This document shows, one piece after another, positions 8,110-16,775 of a DNA stretch of 64,000 nt. Each line of letters starts with the position of its first letter. Position 1 is the first letter of the stretch. Below the pieces are notes generated by a model that saw nothing but the letters and a program-made list of their open reading frames with translations, had not been told where the DNA came from and made no database searches. Source of the stretch: Sedimentibacter sp. SX930 (lineage in GTDB: Bacteria; Bacillota; Bacilli; Lactobacillales; Aerococcaceae); contig MUZD01000004.1 of assembly GCA_002155105.1 (NCBI GenBank), forward strand, positions 62,001 to 126,000, read 5' to 3'. Both the position numbers and the translations under genes were made by a program.

Positions 8110-9660
8110 GTGGATATTTACAGGAAGCTCATGGCTGATGAGCGCATCGTTTACCTTGCGAAAGGAACACTTGTAGGATTATCAGCCGGCTTCATTGTCA
8201 GCCTTTTCAGATTAGGCATTGAATTTATACTGGAAACCGTAGTTGCAAGCTATCATTATATGCAAGAACAGCCAATCTGGCTCATCCCTTGGGTAATTTT
8301 TTCAGTGGCAGCCGCGCTCATCGTAGGAAAACTTGTCAAAAGCGAACCCAACATCAAGGGCAGCGGCATTCCGCAAGTGGAAGGCCAAGTACAAGGAATC
8401 ATCAGCCTCAACTGGTGGCCCGTGCTCTGGAAAAAATTCATCGGAGGTCTGCTGGCGATCGGATCGGGTCTTTTCTTAGGAAGAGAGGGTCCCTCCATCC
8501 AATTGGGATCCGCAGTGGGACAAGGCATCAGCAGTCTCACAAAAGGGGATGACGTGGAAGAAAAAATCCTGCTTTCGAGCGGCGCCGGCGCCGGTTTGGC
8601 GGCAGCTTTCAACGCACCCTTGGCAGGCTTGATGTTTGTCCTCGAGGAGGTCCATCACAACTTTTCCCCCTTGCTTGCCATCACTACCTTTTCCTCCGCA
8701 CTTGTGGCAAATTTCGTGTCCTTGAACATCTTCGGTTTGACTCCTGCGTTGGACATCGGCATGATGAACACGATCCCGATCGCCTACTACGGATTGGTTA
8801 TTGGCTTGGGCGTCTTTCTGGGTTTGAATGGCTGGCTCTACACCAAGGTGGTCTTGTCTTTGCCTAAATTGTACGGCAAGCTGCCGTTCATCCCGGCTCG
8901 GTATAACGCAATATTGCCATTCATTCTGGTCATCCCGATCGGCTATTTTCTTCCCCAGGTCATCGGAGGAGGCAGCGAGCTGATCCTGCATTTGAGCAAT
9001 TGGCAACTCTCCTTGGGGATGTTGCTCGGCTTATGGGTTTTGCGCTTTGTATTTTCGATGGTTTCCTATGGGGCGAATGTTCCCGGCGGTATTTTTCTGC
9101 CGATCTTATCCTTGGGGGCAATATTGGGCGCCATCTATGGGAAAGCAACGTTGTCTCTGTTTTCTTTCGATCCGCAATATTTGCCGCATTTTATCATTTT
9201 TGCGATGGCGGGTTATTTCACAGCCATCGGAAAAGCACCCTTGACCGCCATCATTTTGGTGACGGAGATGGTCGGCGGGATGAATCAGTTGATGCCGCTT
9301 GCCATTTGTTCATTCAGCGCCTTTGTCACGGCCGATCTGTTGGGCGTGGATCCCATCTATGAGAGTCTTCTGGAAAGACTTATCGCTTCGCATGACAGCA
9401 AGCGCAACGGGAAAAAATATTTGTTTGATCTACCGGTCAGAGCCGAAAGCCATTTTTCCGGCAAAGAGATCCGTGATGTCCGATGGCCTGAGGATGTGTT
9501 GGTGACATCGATCAGAAGAGGCCAACAGAATGTTGTGGCAACCGGGAAAACAATTATGCAGACGGGAGATGTGTTGCATGTTTTGACCGATCTGGGCCTG
9601 GCCAAAACCGTTCAGGAAGAACTGAAGCAATTGGAAAAGAGGCGACTTTTCGACACTTGA
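8110..9660 (+). CDS. ClC-type H+/Cl- antiporter with C-terminal RCK_C domain
   Basis: The 516-residue membrane protein has the three ClC selectivity signatures: GSGIP (84-88), GREGP (124-128, with gating Glu126) and a GGIFLP motif after residue 320. Glu180 in FVLEEVH corresponds to the proton-pathway glutamate of E. coli ClcA, so coupled H+/Cl- exchange is more likely than a channel. Residues of about 430-510 form a TrkA-C/RCK_C-like domain, probably a ligand-binding regulatory module. The GSGIP form argues against a fluoride-specific CLC-F. The start is GTG, with AAGAAGGG upstream. Confidence 0.93.
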   Translation: MDIYRKLMADERIVYLAKGTLVGLSAGFIVSLFRLGIEFILETVVASYHYMQEQPIWLIPWVIFSVAAALIVGKLVKSEPNIKGSGIPQVEGQVQGIISLNWWPVLWKKFIGGLLAIGSGLFLGREGPSIQLGSAVGQGISSLTKGDDVEEKILLSSGAGAGLAAAFNAPLAGLMFVLEEVHHNFSPLLAITTFSSALVANFVSLNIFGLTPALDIGMMNTIPIAYYGLVIGLGVFLGLNGWLYTKVVLSLPKLYGKLPFIPARYNAILPFILVIPIGYFLPQVIGGGSELILHLSNWQLSLGMLLGLWVLRFVFSMVSYGANVPGGIFLPILSLGAILGAIYGKATLSLFSFDPQYLPHFIIFAMAGYFTAIGKAPLTAIILVTEMVGGMNQLMPLAICSFSAFVTADLLGVDPIYESLLERLIASHDSKRNGKKYLFDLPVRAESHFSGKEIRDVRWPEDVLVTSIRRGQQNVVATGKTIMQTGDVLHVLTDLGLAKTVQEELKQLEKRRLFDT

Positions 9661-9757
9661 TGCACCAAAACGGATTTTTTCTGAAAAGTATGCTATCCTT
9701 ATATTGAATTTTTCAAAGTCGGTGCATCGCAAGCCTTGATAGAGGGGGTACTGTAAA

Positions 9758-10234
9758 ATGGGAAGAATTTCAGACATCACATTGACCAATCAACCGGAGC
9801 AGCGCATCATTTCCATCAAAACGGAAACGACGCTAAAAAATATGCAGACGAAGATAGAGGAATGCCGCGAAAAAATCCTGACCTACCTGAATTTGTTGGA
9901 AGAACTGCCTGCAGGTCCCTGTTTCACGATCTATTACTCATTCACGAAGCAAAATGTCGAAATTGAAGTCGGCTATCCAATCGTAAAAATGTTGCCTGAG
10001 CAGGATGATATCCGCATGTCCATCATTCCGGCGGGGAAACGGGTATCCTGTCTGAACATCGGCCCTTATAATGAAATCCCGAAACTTTACCAGGAAATGG
10101 ATAAGTGGTTGGAATTCCATGATTTCGAAACGAACGGCATCTCCTATGAAACCTACTACAACGGCGAAGGCTTCACGCCTCAGGAATATTTGACCAAAAT
10201 CGAATTGCCTATCCAAGAGGCAGATGAATCATAA
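9758..10234 (+). CDS. GyrI-like/AraC effector-binding domain protein
   Basis: The 158-residue single-domain protein matches the GyrI-like effector-binding fold: QPEQRIISIKTET at the start, VEIEVGYPI in the middle, and PAGKRVSCLNIGPYNEIPKLYQEMDKWL. It lacks a DNA-binding domain, so it is not a regulator by itself. Such stand-alone proteins bind or hydrolyse small hydrophobic ligands. A MATE drug pump follows, but a terminator separates them, so a shared drug-handling role is only suggestive. Confidence 0.8.
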   Translation: MGRISDITLTNQPEQRIISIKTETTLKNMQTKIEECREKILTYLNLLEELPAGPCFTIYYSFTKQNVEIEVGYPIVKMLPEQDDIRMSIIPAGKRVSCLNIGPYNEIPKLYQEMDKWLEFHDFETNGISYETYYNGEGFTPQEYLTKIELPIQEADES

Positions 10235-10256
10235 AAAATTATAGCTACAAAAAGGC

Positions 10257-10286
10257 GAGCCGTCGAATAGACGGCTCCACTTTTTT
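10257..10286 (+). terminator. Rho-independent terminator between GyrI-like gene and MATE gene
   Basis: GAGCCGTC pairs with GACGGCTC around GAATA, followed by six T. It ends only about 15 bp before the MATE start codon. Confidence 0.9.
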
Positions 10287-10300
10287 GGAAAGGAAAAAAT

Positions 10301-11701
10301 ATGCAAAAAAACAAACAGCCAGCGATGGCGGAAAATAAGATGGGTGTCATGCCCGTCAACAAATTACTGATTTCCATGTCCGTACCAATGATGATCTCCA
10401 TGGTGGTTCAGGCTTTATACAATGTAGTGGACAGCATCTTTGTGGCCCAAATCAGTGAAAAAGCCCTGACTGCGGTATCCTTAGCCTTCCCGGTGCAGAA
10501 CTTGATGATTGCTCTGGCGGTCGGGACCGGGGTCGGGATCAATGCGTTGGTTTCCAGACGCCTCGGGGAAAAGAATTACGCAGCCGCAAACAGCACTGCA
10601 GATAATGGGATTTTTCTGAATGCCATGCATTTTCTGCTGTTTTTGGCGTTAGGCCTGTTCTTCATCCCGCTTTATTTCTCCTTTCAGACGAAGGATGCAG
10701 AAATCATCGCCTACGGGATCGATTACCTGCAAGTCATCTGTGTCTTTTCGATCGGAATATTTATGCAAGTCAGCATGGAACGCTTGTTGCAATCCACCGG
10801 CAGAACCTTGTTCACGATGGCGACCCAAGCGACAGGCGCAATCCTGAACATCATCCTCGATCCGATCTTCATCTTCGGCTGGTTCGGTGTTCCGGCGATG
10901 GGCACAAGAGGCGCTGCGATCGCAACCGTCATCGGACAGATAGTCGCGGCTTCGCTGGCGTTCTTTTTCAATGTTCGGTTCAATAAGGAAATCAGCTTAT
11001 CGTTTAAAGGGTTCCGCCCGGATATGCATACGATCAAAAAAATCTATTCGATCGGCGGCCCTTCAATTCTGATGCAAGCTGTCGGATCCTTCCTGAACTT
11101 GAGCCTGAACAATATCCTGATCCGTTTCACACCGACTGCGACCGCTGTCTTCGGTGTCTACTTCAAGCTCCAAAGTTTCATCTTCATGCCGGTTTTCGGC
11201 TTGAACAACGGGATGGTTCCTATCATCGCCTACAACTATGGTGCCGATCAAAAAGAGCGGATCAAAGAGACCATCAGATTGTCAAAAAGATATGCGATGG
11301 CGATCATGTTCATCGGCGCTGCCATTTTCTTGCTGATGCCCGGCACACTTCTACAATTGTTCAACGCATCCGATGAAATGCTGGAGATCGGTATCCCGGC
11401 TTTGCGGATCATCAGTCTCTGCTATGTTGCTGCAGGCTACAACATCGTTTCCGGTTCTGTGTTCCAGGCCTTCGGAAGAGGTGGTCTGAGCCTTTGGGTT
11501 TCCATGATCCGCCAGGTCGTGGTCTTGCTGCCGGCAGCTTATCTGCTTTCCTTGATGGGAAACGTTGCGTTTGTCTGGTGGGCATTTCCGATCGCGGAAG
11601 CCTTCGCCTTGGTCATGAGCATCTATTTCAATAAGAAAATCGACAAAGAAGTCATCGCGAACATCTATCCGCATACAATTGGGGACGCTGTTCCAGAATA
11701 A
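10301..11701 (+). CDS. MATE-family efflux transporter
   Basis: The 466-residue protein has twelve hydrophobic segments and the MATE patterns PMMISMVVQALYNVVDSIFVA and GTGVGINALVSRRLGEK in the first half, with the second repeat around FGLNNGMVPIIAYNYGA. MATE proteins export cationic drugs or metabolites with Na+ or H+ exchange. The sequence does not indicate the substrate. The AAAGGAAAAAAT site before the ATG is adequate. The gene stands alone between two terminators. Confidence 0.93.
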   Translation: MQKNKQPAMAENKMGVMPVNKLLISMSVPMMISMVVQALYNVVDSIFVAQISEKALTAVSLAFPVQNLMIALAVGTGVGINALVSRRLGEKNYAAANSTADNGIFLNAMHFLLFLALGLFFIPLYFSFQTKDAEIIAYGIDYLQVICVFSIGIFMQVSMERLLQSTGRTLFTMATQATGAILNIILDPIFIFGWFGVPAMGTRGAAIATVIGQIVAASLAFFFNVRFNKEISLSFKGFRPDMHTIKKIYSIGGPSILMQAVGSFLNLSLNNILIRFTPTATAVFGVYFKLQSFIFMPVFGLNNGMVPIIAYNYGADQKERIKETIRLSKRYAMAIMFIGAAIFLLMPGTLLQLFNASDEMLEIGIPALRIISLCYVAAGYNIVSGSVFQAFGRGGLSLWVSMIRQVVVLLPAAYLLSLMGNVAFVWWAFPIAEAFALVMSIYFNKKIDKEVIANIYPHTIGDAVPE

Positions 11702-11716
11702 TCAGAAAAACGAAGT

Positions 11717-11754
11717 CCTGCAGAGCCGTATAATGGTTCTGCAAGGCTTTTTTT
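11717..11754 (+). terminator. Rho-independent terminator after MATE gene
   Basis: CCTGCAGAGCC pairs with GGTTCTGCAAGG, followed by seven T. Confidence 0.85.
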
Positions 11755-11875
11755 AGTGGGTTCGCGTGAAGGTGTGTTTTCGCTTCCGGAAAAGTGTCCG
11801 GCTTTACTTTTAATCCCCGGAATCCTAAAATGAAGGAGACAGAAGGACGTTTATAACCAGAATGGAGGGGTTTCA

Positions 11876-12514
11876 GTGAAGATCGGAATCATCGGAGCGA
11901 CAGGCAGACAGGGCAGATTGATTTTGGAAGAAGCGCATGCTAGGGGACACGAGGTGACCGCCATCATCCGGAATCCCGCCAAGCTTGCAGACAAAGAAGT
12001 AGCCATCATGGAGCGGGATATTTTCGATGTGCAGGTGGAGGATCTGAAAGGATTCGATGTGATTGTGGATGCGTTCAATGCACCTGCGGGAATGGAGGAG
12101 GAGCATGTGACCTCACTACAGTCCCTGATCGATGAACTGGAGCACCTGCCGGAAACGCGTTTGATCGTTGTAGGCGGAGCCGGCAGCCTTTACGCGGATC
12201 CCGGAAAAACGATCCGGGTGATGGAAACGGCCAATTTTCCCGAGGCTTTCAAACCGACTGCCACGAACATGGCCAAGGCCCTCAGCATACTGAAGGAAAG
12301 CAAAGCCAATTGGACTTATCTTTCGCCATCCGCTTATTTTGACCCAAACGGCAACCGGACCGGGAAATACGCGGAAGGTGCAGAAACGCTGCTGCTGAAC
12401 AGCGAGGGTGAAAGTTACATCAGTTACGCGGATTATGCGATCGCGCTGGTGGACGAGATCGAAAGACAACGACATCTGAGACAACGCTACACAGTCGTCG
12501 GCGAAAGGCAGTAG
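11876..12514 (+). CDS. NAD(P)-binding NmrA/atypical SDR protein
   Basis: The 212-residue Rossmann protein opens MKIGIIGATGRQGRLILEEA, the GxxGxxG dinucleotide motif, and has RLIVVGGAGSLY and NWTYLSPSAYFDP later, as in the YwnB/YhfK group of NAD(P)H-binding oxidoreductases. A YxxxK pair is not in the classical position, so catalysis is uncertain. The GTG start follows GGAGGGG. It is followed 46 bp later by a methyltransferase gene and probably shares its transcript. Confidence 0.85.
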   Translation: MKIGIIGATGRQGRLILEEAHARGHEVTAIIRNPAKLADKEVAIMERDIFDVQVEDLKGFDVIVDAFNAPAGMEEEHVTSLQSLIDELEHLPETRLIVVGGAGSLYADPGKTIRVMETANFPEAFKPTATNMAKALSILKESKANWTYLSPSAYFDPNGNRTGKYAEGAETLLLNSEGESYISYADYAIALVDEIERQRHLRQRYTVVGERQ

Positions 12515-12560
12515 GTCCTTACGCTGACAGGCACGACAACGCAGATCAGGAGGGGAATTC

Positions 12561-13307
12561 ATGGAAACATTGGATTTGATCATCGATTTTCATAAAAGCA
12601 ACCCGCGCCAAGGTCCCGGCAGCCAACAAAGCACCATCAAAGCGCTGCAGTTTCTGCCGCAATTGACCCCGCAAACGCAACTGCTGGACGTCGGCTGCGG
12701 AACCGGCGCGCAGACGATGGTGCTGAGCGAACAGACGCCAGCCCATATCACAGCAGTCGACAGCAGCAAAGAATTTTTGAGCATACTCAAACACAAAGTC
12801 CTGCAAAAAGGCATCACGAACCGCTTGACTGTCAAGGAAATGGACATGGAGCAGCTGGCTTTCGCTCCGGAATCATTGGACGTCATCTGGGCGGAAGGCG
12901 CCATCTACAACATAGGCTTTTCAAGAGGCATCCGTGAGTGGAGATCATTGCTGAAAAAAGACGGTTACTTGGTTGTTTCGGAAATTTCCTGGCTGACACC
13001 GGAACGTCCGCAGATCGTGGACAAATATTGGACCGAAGTTTACCCGGAAATGGGGACAATCGCTGAAAAGACCGCTCAGATCGAGGAGGCCGGCTACATC
13101 CCGGTGGCGCATTTCGTCCTGCCCGAATCGGACTGGACGAGCCACTACTACCATTATTACGAGGCCAATGAAGCGGCATTCCTGGAGCGGCACAGCCACA
13201 GCGAGGATGCGAAAGCCTTGGTGGAGGAGAACCGCCAGGAAATGAAACATTTCGAAAAATACAGTGCGTACTACAACTATGTTTTCTACATCATGCAGAA
13301 ACGTTGA
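12561..13307 (+). CDS. Class I SAM-dependent methyltransferase
   Basis: The 248-residue protein contains the SAM-binding motif I LLDVGCGTGAQTMVLS (about 40-55), an acidic motif II in ITAVDSSKEF and motif IV MDVIWAEGAIYNIGF-like. The C-terminal half is rich in Tyr, His and Glu. The acceptor is unknown; similar proteins are often labelled small-molecule methyltransferases. The AGGAGGGG ribosome site supports the ATG. Confidence 0.88.
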   Translation: METLDLIIDFHKSNPRQGPGSQQSTIKALQFLPQLTPQTQLLDVGCGTGAQTMVLSEQTPAHITAVDSSKEFLSILKHKVLQKGITNRLTVKEMDMEQLAFAPESLDVIWAEGAIYNIGFSRGIREWRSLLKKDGYLVVSEISWLTPERPQIVDKYWTEVYPEMGTIAEKTAQIEEAGYIPVAHFVLPESDWTSHYYHYYEANEAAFLERHSHSEDAKALVEENRQEMKHFEKYSAYYNYVFYIMQKR

Positions 13308-13320
13308 AAAAACTGGAAAA

Positions 13321-13366
13321 TAGAGGCGCCCGGTCCGTAGGATGGACAGGGCGCCTCTATTTTTTT
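13321..13366. terminator. Bidirectional terminator
   Basis: TAGAGGCGCCC pairs with GGGCGCCTCTA, with a T-run on the plus side and an A-rich run on the other. It can serve both the methyltransferase gene and the convergent antiporter gene. Confidence 0.88.
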
Positions 13367-13393
13367 AGGATACATTCTATTTTACAATAAATT

Positions 13394-14584
13394 CTACTTC
13401 GTCAGGAATGTCTTATAGGTGCGGTCAATGAAGGTAGCTCCGATCGGCGCGGTCAGGATGATCGCCAAGACGGCGACGCTCAAAATGATGCTACCGGCTT
13501 CGACTTCGGCGGCCAAAGGGATCGAACCGATAGCCGCTTGGACAGTGGCTTTCGGCGTATACGCCATCGCGGAGAAAATGCGTTCTTTTGCATTCAGTTT
13601 TGTGCCTGAAACCGCCAGAAAGACCGCCAACATCCGGAAAACTAATGCTGCGAAGATCAGGGCAACTGCCGCGAAACCGGCGCCACGCAAGGCTGTGATG
13701 TCGACAGCCGATCCTACCAAAACAAATAGGAAGATTTCCGCCGCGGACCAGATTTTGGAGAATTTGTTATTCAGACGTTTGGCCAATTCCGGGCGTCTTT
13801 TCAATAAAGTGGCTCCGACAGCCATGACGCCGAGCAACCCAGAAAAGGGAATGAATTTTGCCAAGGAATCCTCCGCCGTCACCAACAGGAAACTGGCGCT
13901 CAGCACCAGCATGACTTTCATCGTGTCGCGGATGTGGAACGTCCTGAAGAGAAAAACGAGACCCAAGCCGATCAGCAGACCGCCAAGCAGACCCAAGGCA
14001 ATCGAAACTGGAACGGAAAGAAGGGTGATTGCCTTGAACCCGCTGCCGGTGTACATACCCATGAAAGAGGTGAACAGGACGATGACATAGACATCATCTA
14101 CGGATGCGCCAGCCAATATCATCTGCGGAATCCCTTTGGCCTTTCCGTAGCCGCTCTCGATCAGCATGATCATGCGCGGAACAACGACAGCAGGCGAAAC
14201 GGCCCCAAGGACGGCCCCGAGGATAGCGGCCTCCAATAAAGTGATGCCCAACAATTTCGGCGCCAACAGGATGACCGCCAGAATCTCGAAGGTCGCCGGT
14301 AAAAAGGTCATCAGGACAGCAGGACGGCCGATCTTTTTGAGATCGCCCAAGTCCACCGTCAGACCGGCGCGCACCAGAATGACGATCAAGGCAATCTTCC
14401 GGATATCCGCGGAAATGGCCAGTAATTCCGGCGCCATCAGATCCATTGCATATGGACCCAACAGGATACCGGTCAAAATCAAGCCCAACAATCCTGGCAG
14501 TTGGAGCCGGGTGAAGAGCGAACTGAGAAGAAAACCTAGGATGAGAATAAGCGCGATACTGTAAATCAAATGCTGCACCTCCAA
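13394..14584 (-). CDS. Cation:proton antiporter (CPA superfamily) under a fluoride-type riboswitch
   Basis: The 396-residue protein has about twelve membrane segments and the Na+/H+-exchanger core: LPGLLGLILTGILLGP near the N-terminus, VSPAVVVPRM and the Asp-Asp pair GASVDDVYVI (Asp163-Asp164), the signature of electrogenic NapA/NhaA-like antiporters. No C-terminal TrkA-N domain is present, so it is not a full KefB/C. The leader between the promoter and the start resembles a fluoride riboswitch, which suggests a role in fluoride stress, probably by balancing protons or cations. AGGTGC/GGAGG precedes the ATG. Confidence 0.9.
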   Translation of the reverse strand: MEVQHLIYSIALILILGFLLSSLFTRLQLPGLLGLILTGILLGPYAMDLMAPELLAISADIRKIALIVILVRAGLTVDLGDLKKIGRPAVLMTFLPATFEILAVILLAPKLLGITLLEAAILGAVLGAVSPAVVVPRMIMLIESGYGKAKGIPQMILAGASVDDVYVIVLFTSFMGMYTGSGFKAITLLSVPVSIALGLLGGLLIGLGLVFLFRTFHIRDTMKVMLVLSASFLLVTAEDSLAKFIPFSGLLGVMAVGATLLKRRPELAKRLNNKFSKIWSAAEIFLFVLVGSAVDITALRGAGFAAVALIFAALVFRMLAVFLAVSGTKLNAKERIFSAMAYTPKATVQAAIGSIPLAAEVEAGSIILSVAVLAIILTAPIGATFIDRTYKTFLTK

Positions 14585-14596
14585 ATTGTTGCCACT

Positions 14597-14695
14597 AAAA
14601 AAAGCCGATGACAGACTGCGCCTATTGCGCAGAAGTCATCAGCTTTGATAAGCGGTTTAAGCGATTTGCTAGGGGAGACATTCATTCCCTTGTTA
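14597..14695 (-). promoter_or_regulatory. Candidate fluoride riboswitch (crcB motif) with expression-platform terminator
   Basis: Read on the minus strand, the leader holds a GGGA...TCCC hairpin around ATGAATGTC, then TTAAACCGCTT, a short GCTT/AAGC stem and GCTGATGACTTCTGC. This order matches the fluoride aptamer (GGNGAUG hairpin, UAAACCGC, GCUGAUG-RCUUCUGC). The hairpin loop GAA(T)GT can pair with ACTTC, as in the aptamer pseudoknot. The 3' half overlaps a terminator (GATGACttCTGCGC with GCGCAGtcTGTCATC, seven T at 14597-14603) just before the ribosome site. An insertion of about 12 nt after the first hairpin departs from the consensus. Confidence 0.72.
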
Positions 14696-14703
14696 TAGAT
14701 AGA

Positions 14704-14732
14704 ATGATAGCATGTTTTCAGGAGGCAGACAA
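14704..14732 (-). promoter_or_regulatory. Promoter of the riboswitch-antiporter unit
   Basis: On the minus strand TTGTCT (14732-14727) and TATCAT (14709-14704) are separated by exactly 17 bp, placing the transcript start just before the riboswitch. Confidence 0.65.
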
Positions 14733-14953
14733 GGGGAATCAGAAATCGCTTCCTTATTTTGGCGCTATTGCCACAGCGAATTACTCCGAGAAGGTGGACC
14801 TTGTCAAAATTGCGATAATTCTCTAAAAATGATAGGATAAAAGTAATCAAATTGCACGATTCAAGGCCGGGAACCAGTGACTGTGGGCTTGTGGAATTTC
14901 CCGTCCGGCCCTTCCGATAAGTTTTTCCATCAGAAAAATATGAGGTGACGTGT

Positions 14954-15712
14954 GTGAACGAAGTGAACAGAGAGAAGATTGTGAGCGAACTGAAAAGCAT
15001 TCCTGCATTGAAAGGCATCGTGGCGTACGGTGGTGGAGACAATATCACGGAATCAGCCATCTTGCTGTATCATGTCGCCGGAGGATTGTCCAACCAAGAG
15101 CTGGAACATGTGGTCCACCGATTGGATGATATCGAGGTGCCAATACATTACAAACTAAGAGAAATCGATTCTGTTGTGCATGCCATTTCTGATTGCCTTG
15201 ACGGTAAGATTACGATCAAGTACGAGAGCGGCCACCCTTTCGGCGTTGTGAACAGCAGCTACGCGGCTGAAATCCATTATGGCCGAATTCTCTGGGAAGC
15301 ACCGGACCAGCTGGTTACGGCATTGAAGGGGAAGGTTTCAGCGCAGGGAGAGTATCCGGAAAGGCTGCGCCAAGCGACGATTGCTTATTTCATGGAGGAG
15401 GCGACACTGGCGCTCGAAAATGGCCATAGTGCAGCTATGCAGGGGGGCATCCATTACGCCAGCGGTAGCTTCTTCCAAGCTGCCTGTTCCTGGGTTCAGG
15501 TCATCCATGCATTGAACCAACAGTTCCTCTTGAGCGAAAAGGGCGGCGTGAAGCGCGCGAACCAGTTGCCGATCAGCCCGGAACAATTCCGCGTGCGCGT
15601 GAACCAAGTTTACCGCTATTTCGCCGCGAACAATCCGACGCTGGCCTATTGCGAAATCGACATGCTTGAGCAGGAGATGGCTGTGTTGGTAAGAACTTAT
15701 GCGGAAGCGTAG
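14954..15712 (+). CDS. Nucleotidyltransferase-like protein of unknown function
   Basis: The protein is about 252 residues. The N-terminal half resembles the nucleotidyltransferase-fold proteins used for stand-alone aminoglycoside-type enzymes, and the C-terminal part is helical (MEEATLALENGHSAAMQGGIHYASGSFFQAACSWVQ-type helices). The usual GS...D-D catalytic pair is not clear: the GGGDNITESAILLY stretch stands where it would be. Function is therefore open. The GTG at 14954 follows GAGGTGA; a GTG nine bases earlier overlaps that site. Confidence 0.6.
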   Translation: MNEVNREKIVSELKSIPALKGIVAYGGGDNITESAILLYHVAGGLSNQELEHVVHRLDDIEVPIHYKLREIDSVVHAISDCLDGKITIKYESGHPFGVVNSSYAAEIHYGRILWEAPDQLVTALKGKVSAQGEYPERLRQATIAYFMEEATLALENGHSAAMQGGIHYASGSFFQAACSWVQVIHALNQQFLLSEKGGVKRANQLPISPEQFRVRVNQVYRYFAANNPTLAYCEIDMLEQEMAVLVRTYAEA

Positions 15713-15768
15713 ATTCGAAAAAATGTTTGCTTGAAATCAGACGAACGCATCATCAGAGTGAGTAACCG

Positions 15769-15798
15769 AACAGTCGTCTTGAACGGCTGTTTTTTTTG
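15769..15798 (+). terminator. Rho-independent terminator
   Basis: AACAGTCGT pairs with ACGGCTGTT around CTTGA, followed by T8. Confidence 0.88.
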
Positions 15799-15887
15799 TA
15801 ATCAATCCTTGATTTTTGTGAAATCGCTTTCCGAGTGCTAGGCTTAAGGAGAATGAACCAGATCCATTCAAAAAGGGGATAACCAAC

Positions 15888-16553
15888 ATGGAAATTTCAA
15901 GAATGACCGTAAAGGGTAAAGGATTCGCCAGCGCACCACCTGATGCAATCGCCATTTCACTGCAGTTGGAGGACATCAAAGACACGTACGAATTGGCGAT
16001 GCAGCATGCCGCTTTGGCACTGGAGCAAGTCCGGGAAACGTTGATGCCGCTCGGATTCCCGAAAAAGGAAATCCGATTCACACACTTTTCGATTGACAGC
16101 GCATATGAGCACAGGAACGACTTCCGCGGTGAAAACAAGCGCTATTTCCTTGGCTACCGCTACCGGAACGACCTGAAGATCACCTTCGTAAACGACAGCA
16201 AGCGCCTTGGCGAAATTCTTTTGGCTCTGTCGCTCTGCGAAGCGGATCCGGAATTCTCGGTCTATTTTTTCCTGAAGGATCGCCAGGCGGTCGAGCACGC
16301 CTTGCTGGAGGATGCCGTGCGTGATGCCAAGGATAAGGCGCAGATATTGGCTGCTGCGGGCGGTGTCATGATCGGAAAAATCCTGTCGATCGATTACGAT
16401 TGGGGCGAAATTGAAGTGCGCTCCCGCGTCTATGCGGCTTCATCGAAGATGGCCTACGACAGCGCCCCGATGATCGATCTGGAGCCTGAAGACATCAGCA
16501 ACAGCGATACCGTGACTGTTGTGTGGGAAATCCTGAATCCACAAAAGGCCTAA
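15888..16553 (+). CDS. SIMPL-domain (DUF541) protein
   Basis: The 221-residue protein has the SIMPL arrangement: an N-terminal strand RMTVKGKGFASAPPDAIAISLQLE, the central EIRFTHFSIDSAYE, and a C-terminal AKDKAQILAAAGGVMIGKILSIDY motif. Unlike many SIMPL proteins it lacks a signal peptide, so it is probably cytosolic. The biochemical role of the family is not settled. AAAAAGGGG precedes the ATG. Confidence 0.82.
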   Translation: MEISRMTVKGKGFASAPPDAIAISLQLEDIKDTYELAMQHAALALEQVRETLMPLGFPKKEIRFTHFSIDSAYEHRNDFRGENKRYFLGYRYRNDLKITFVNDSKRLGEILLALSLCEADPEFSVYFFLKDRQAVEHALLEDAVRDAKDKAQILAAAGGVMIGKILSIDYDWGEIEVRSRVYAASSKMAYDSAPMIDLEPEDISNSDTVTVVWEILNPQKA

Positions 16554-16688
16554 AGGCATGTGTTTCGAAATCGAGTAGGTATACTTGGCAAACCGAAGAC
16601 TATCATAATATTTCCGTACTCAGCCAAAAAAATTCTGCAACATAACAGTACCGAAAAACGCCTTGATGGTTTATCCTATACAAAGCAA

Positions 16689-16749
16689 AGCGGGTTTCTT
16701 ACAAAAATTCATAAAAACTTCGCATTTGATAAGTATACTGAAACCCGCT
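16689..16749. other. Inverted repeat with a 41-nt loop upstream of the MurE-like gene
   Basis: AGCGGGTTTC (16689-16698) and GAAACCCGCT (16740-16749) are perfect complements. No T-run follows, so it is a leader hairpin or operator rather than a standard terminator. It ends 26 bp before the start codon. Confidence 0.6.
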
Positions 16750-16775
16750 AGAAACATCATTAAAGGAGTAATTCC

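Noticed and set aside
8110-9660. Fluoride-specific CLC-F
   Set aside because: GSGIP and GREGP with both key glutamates are the chloride/proton exchanger type.
10257-10286. Riboswitch before the first MATE gene
   Set aside because: Only a simple terminator fits in the 66 bp between the genes; no aptamer is possible.
14608-14826. 72-codon plus-strand frame
   Set aside because: It overlaps the minus-strand riboswitch and promoter, has no ribosome site and no recognisable sequence.
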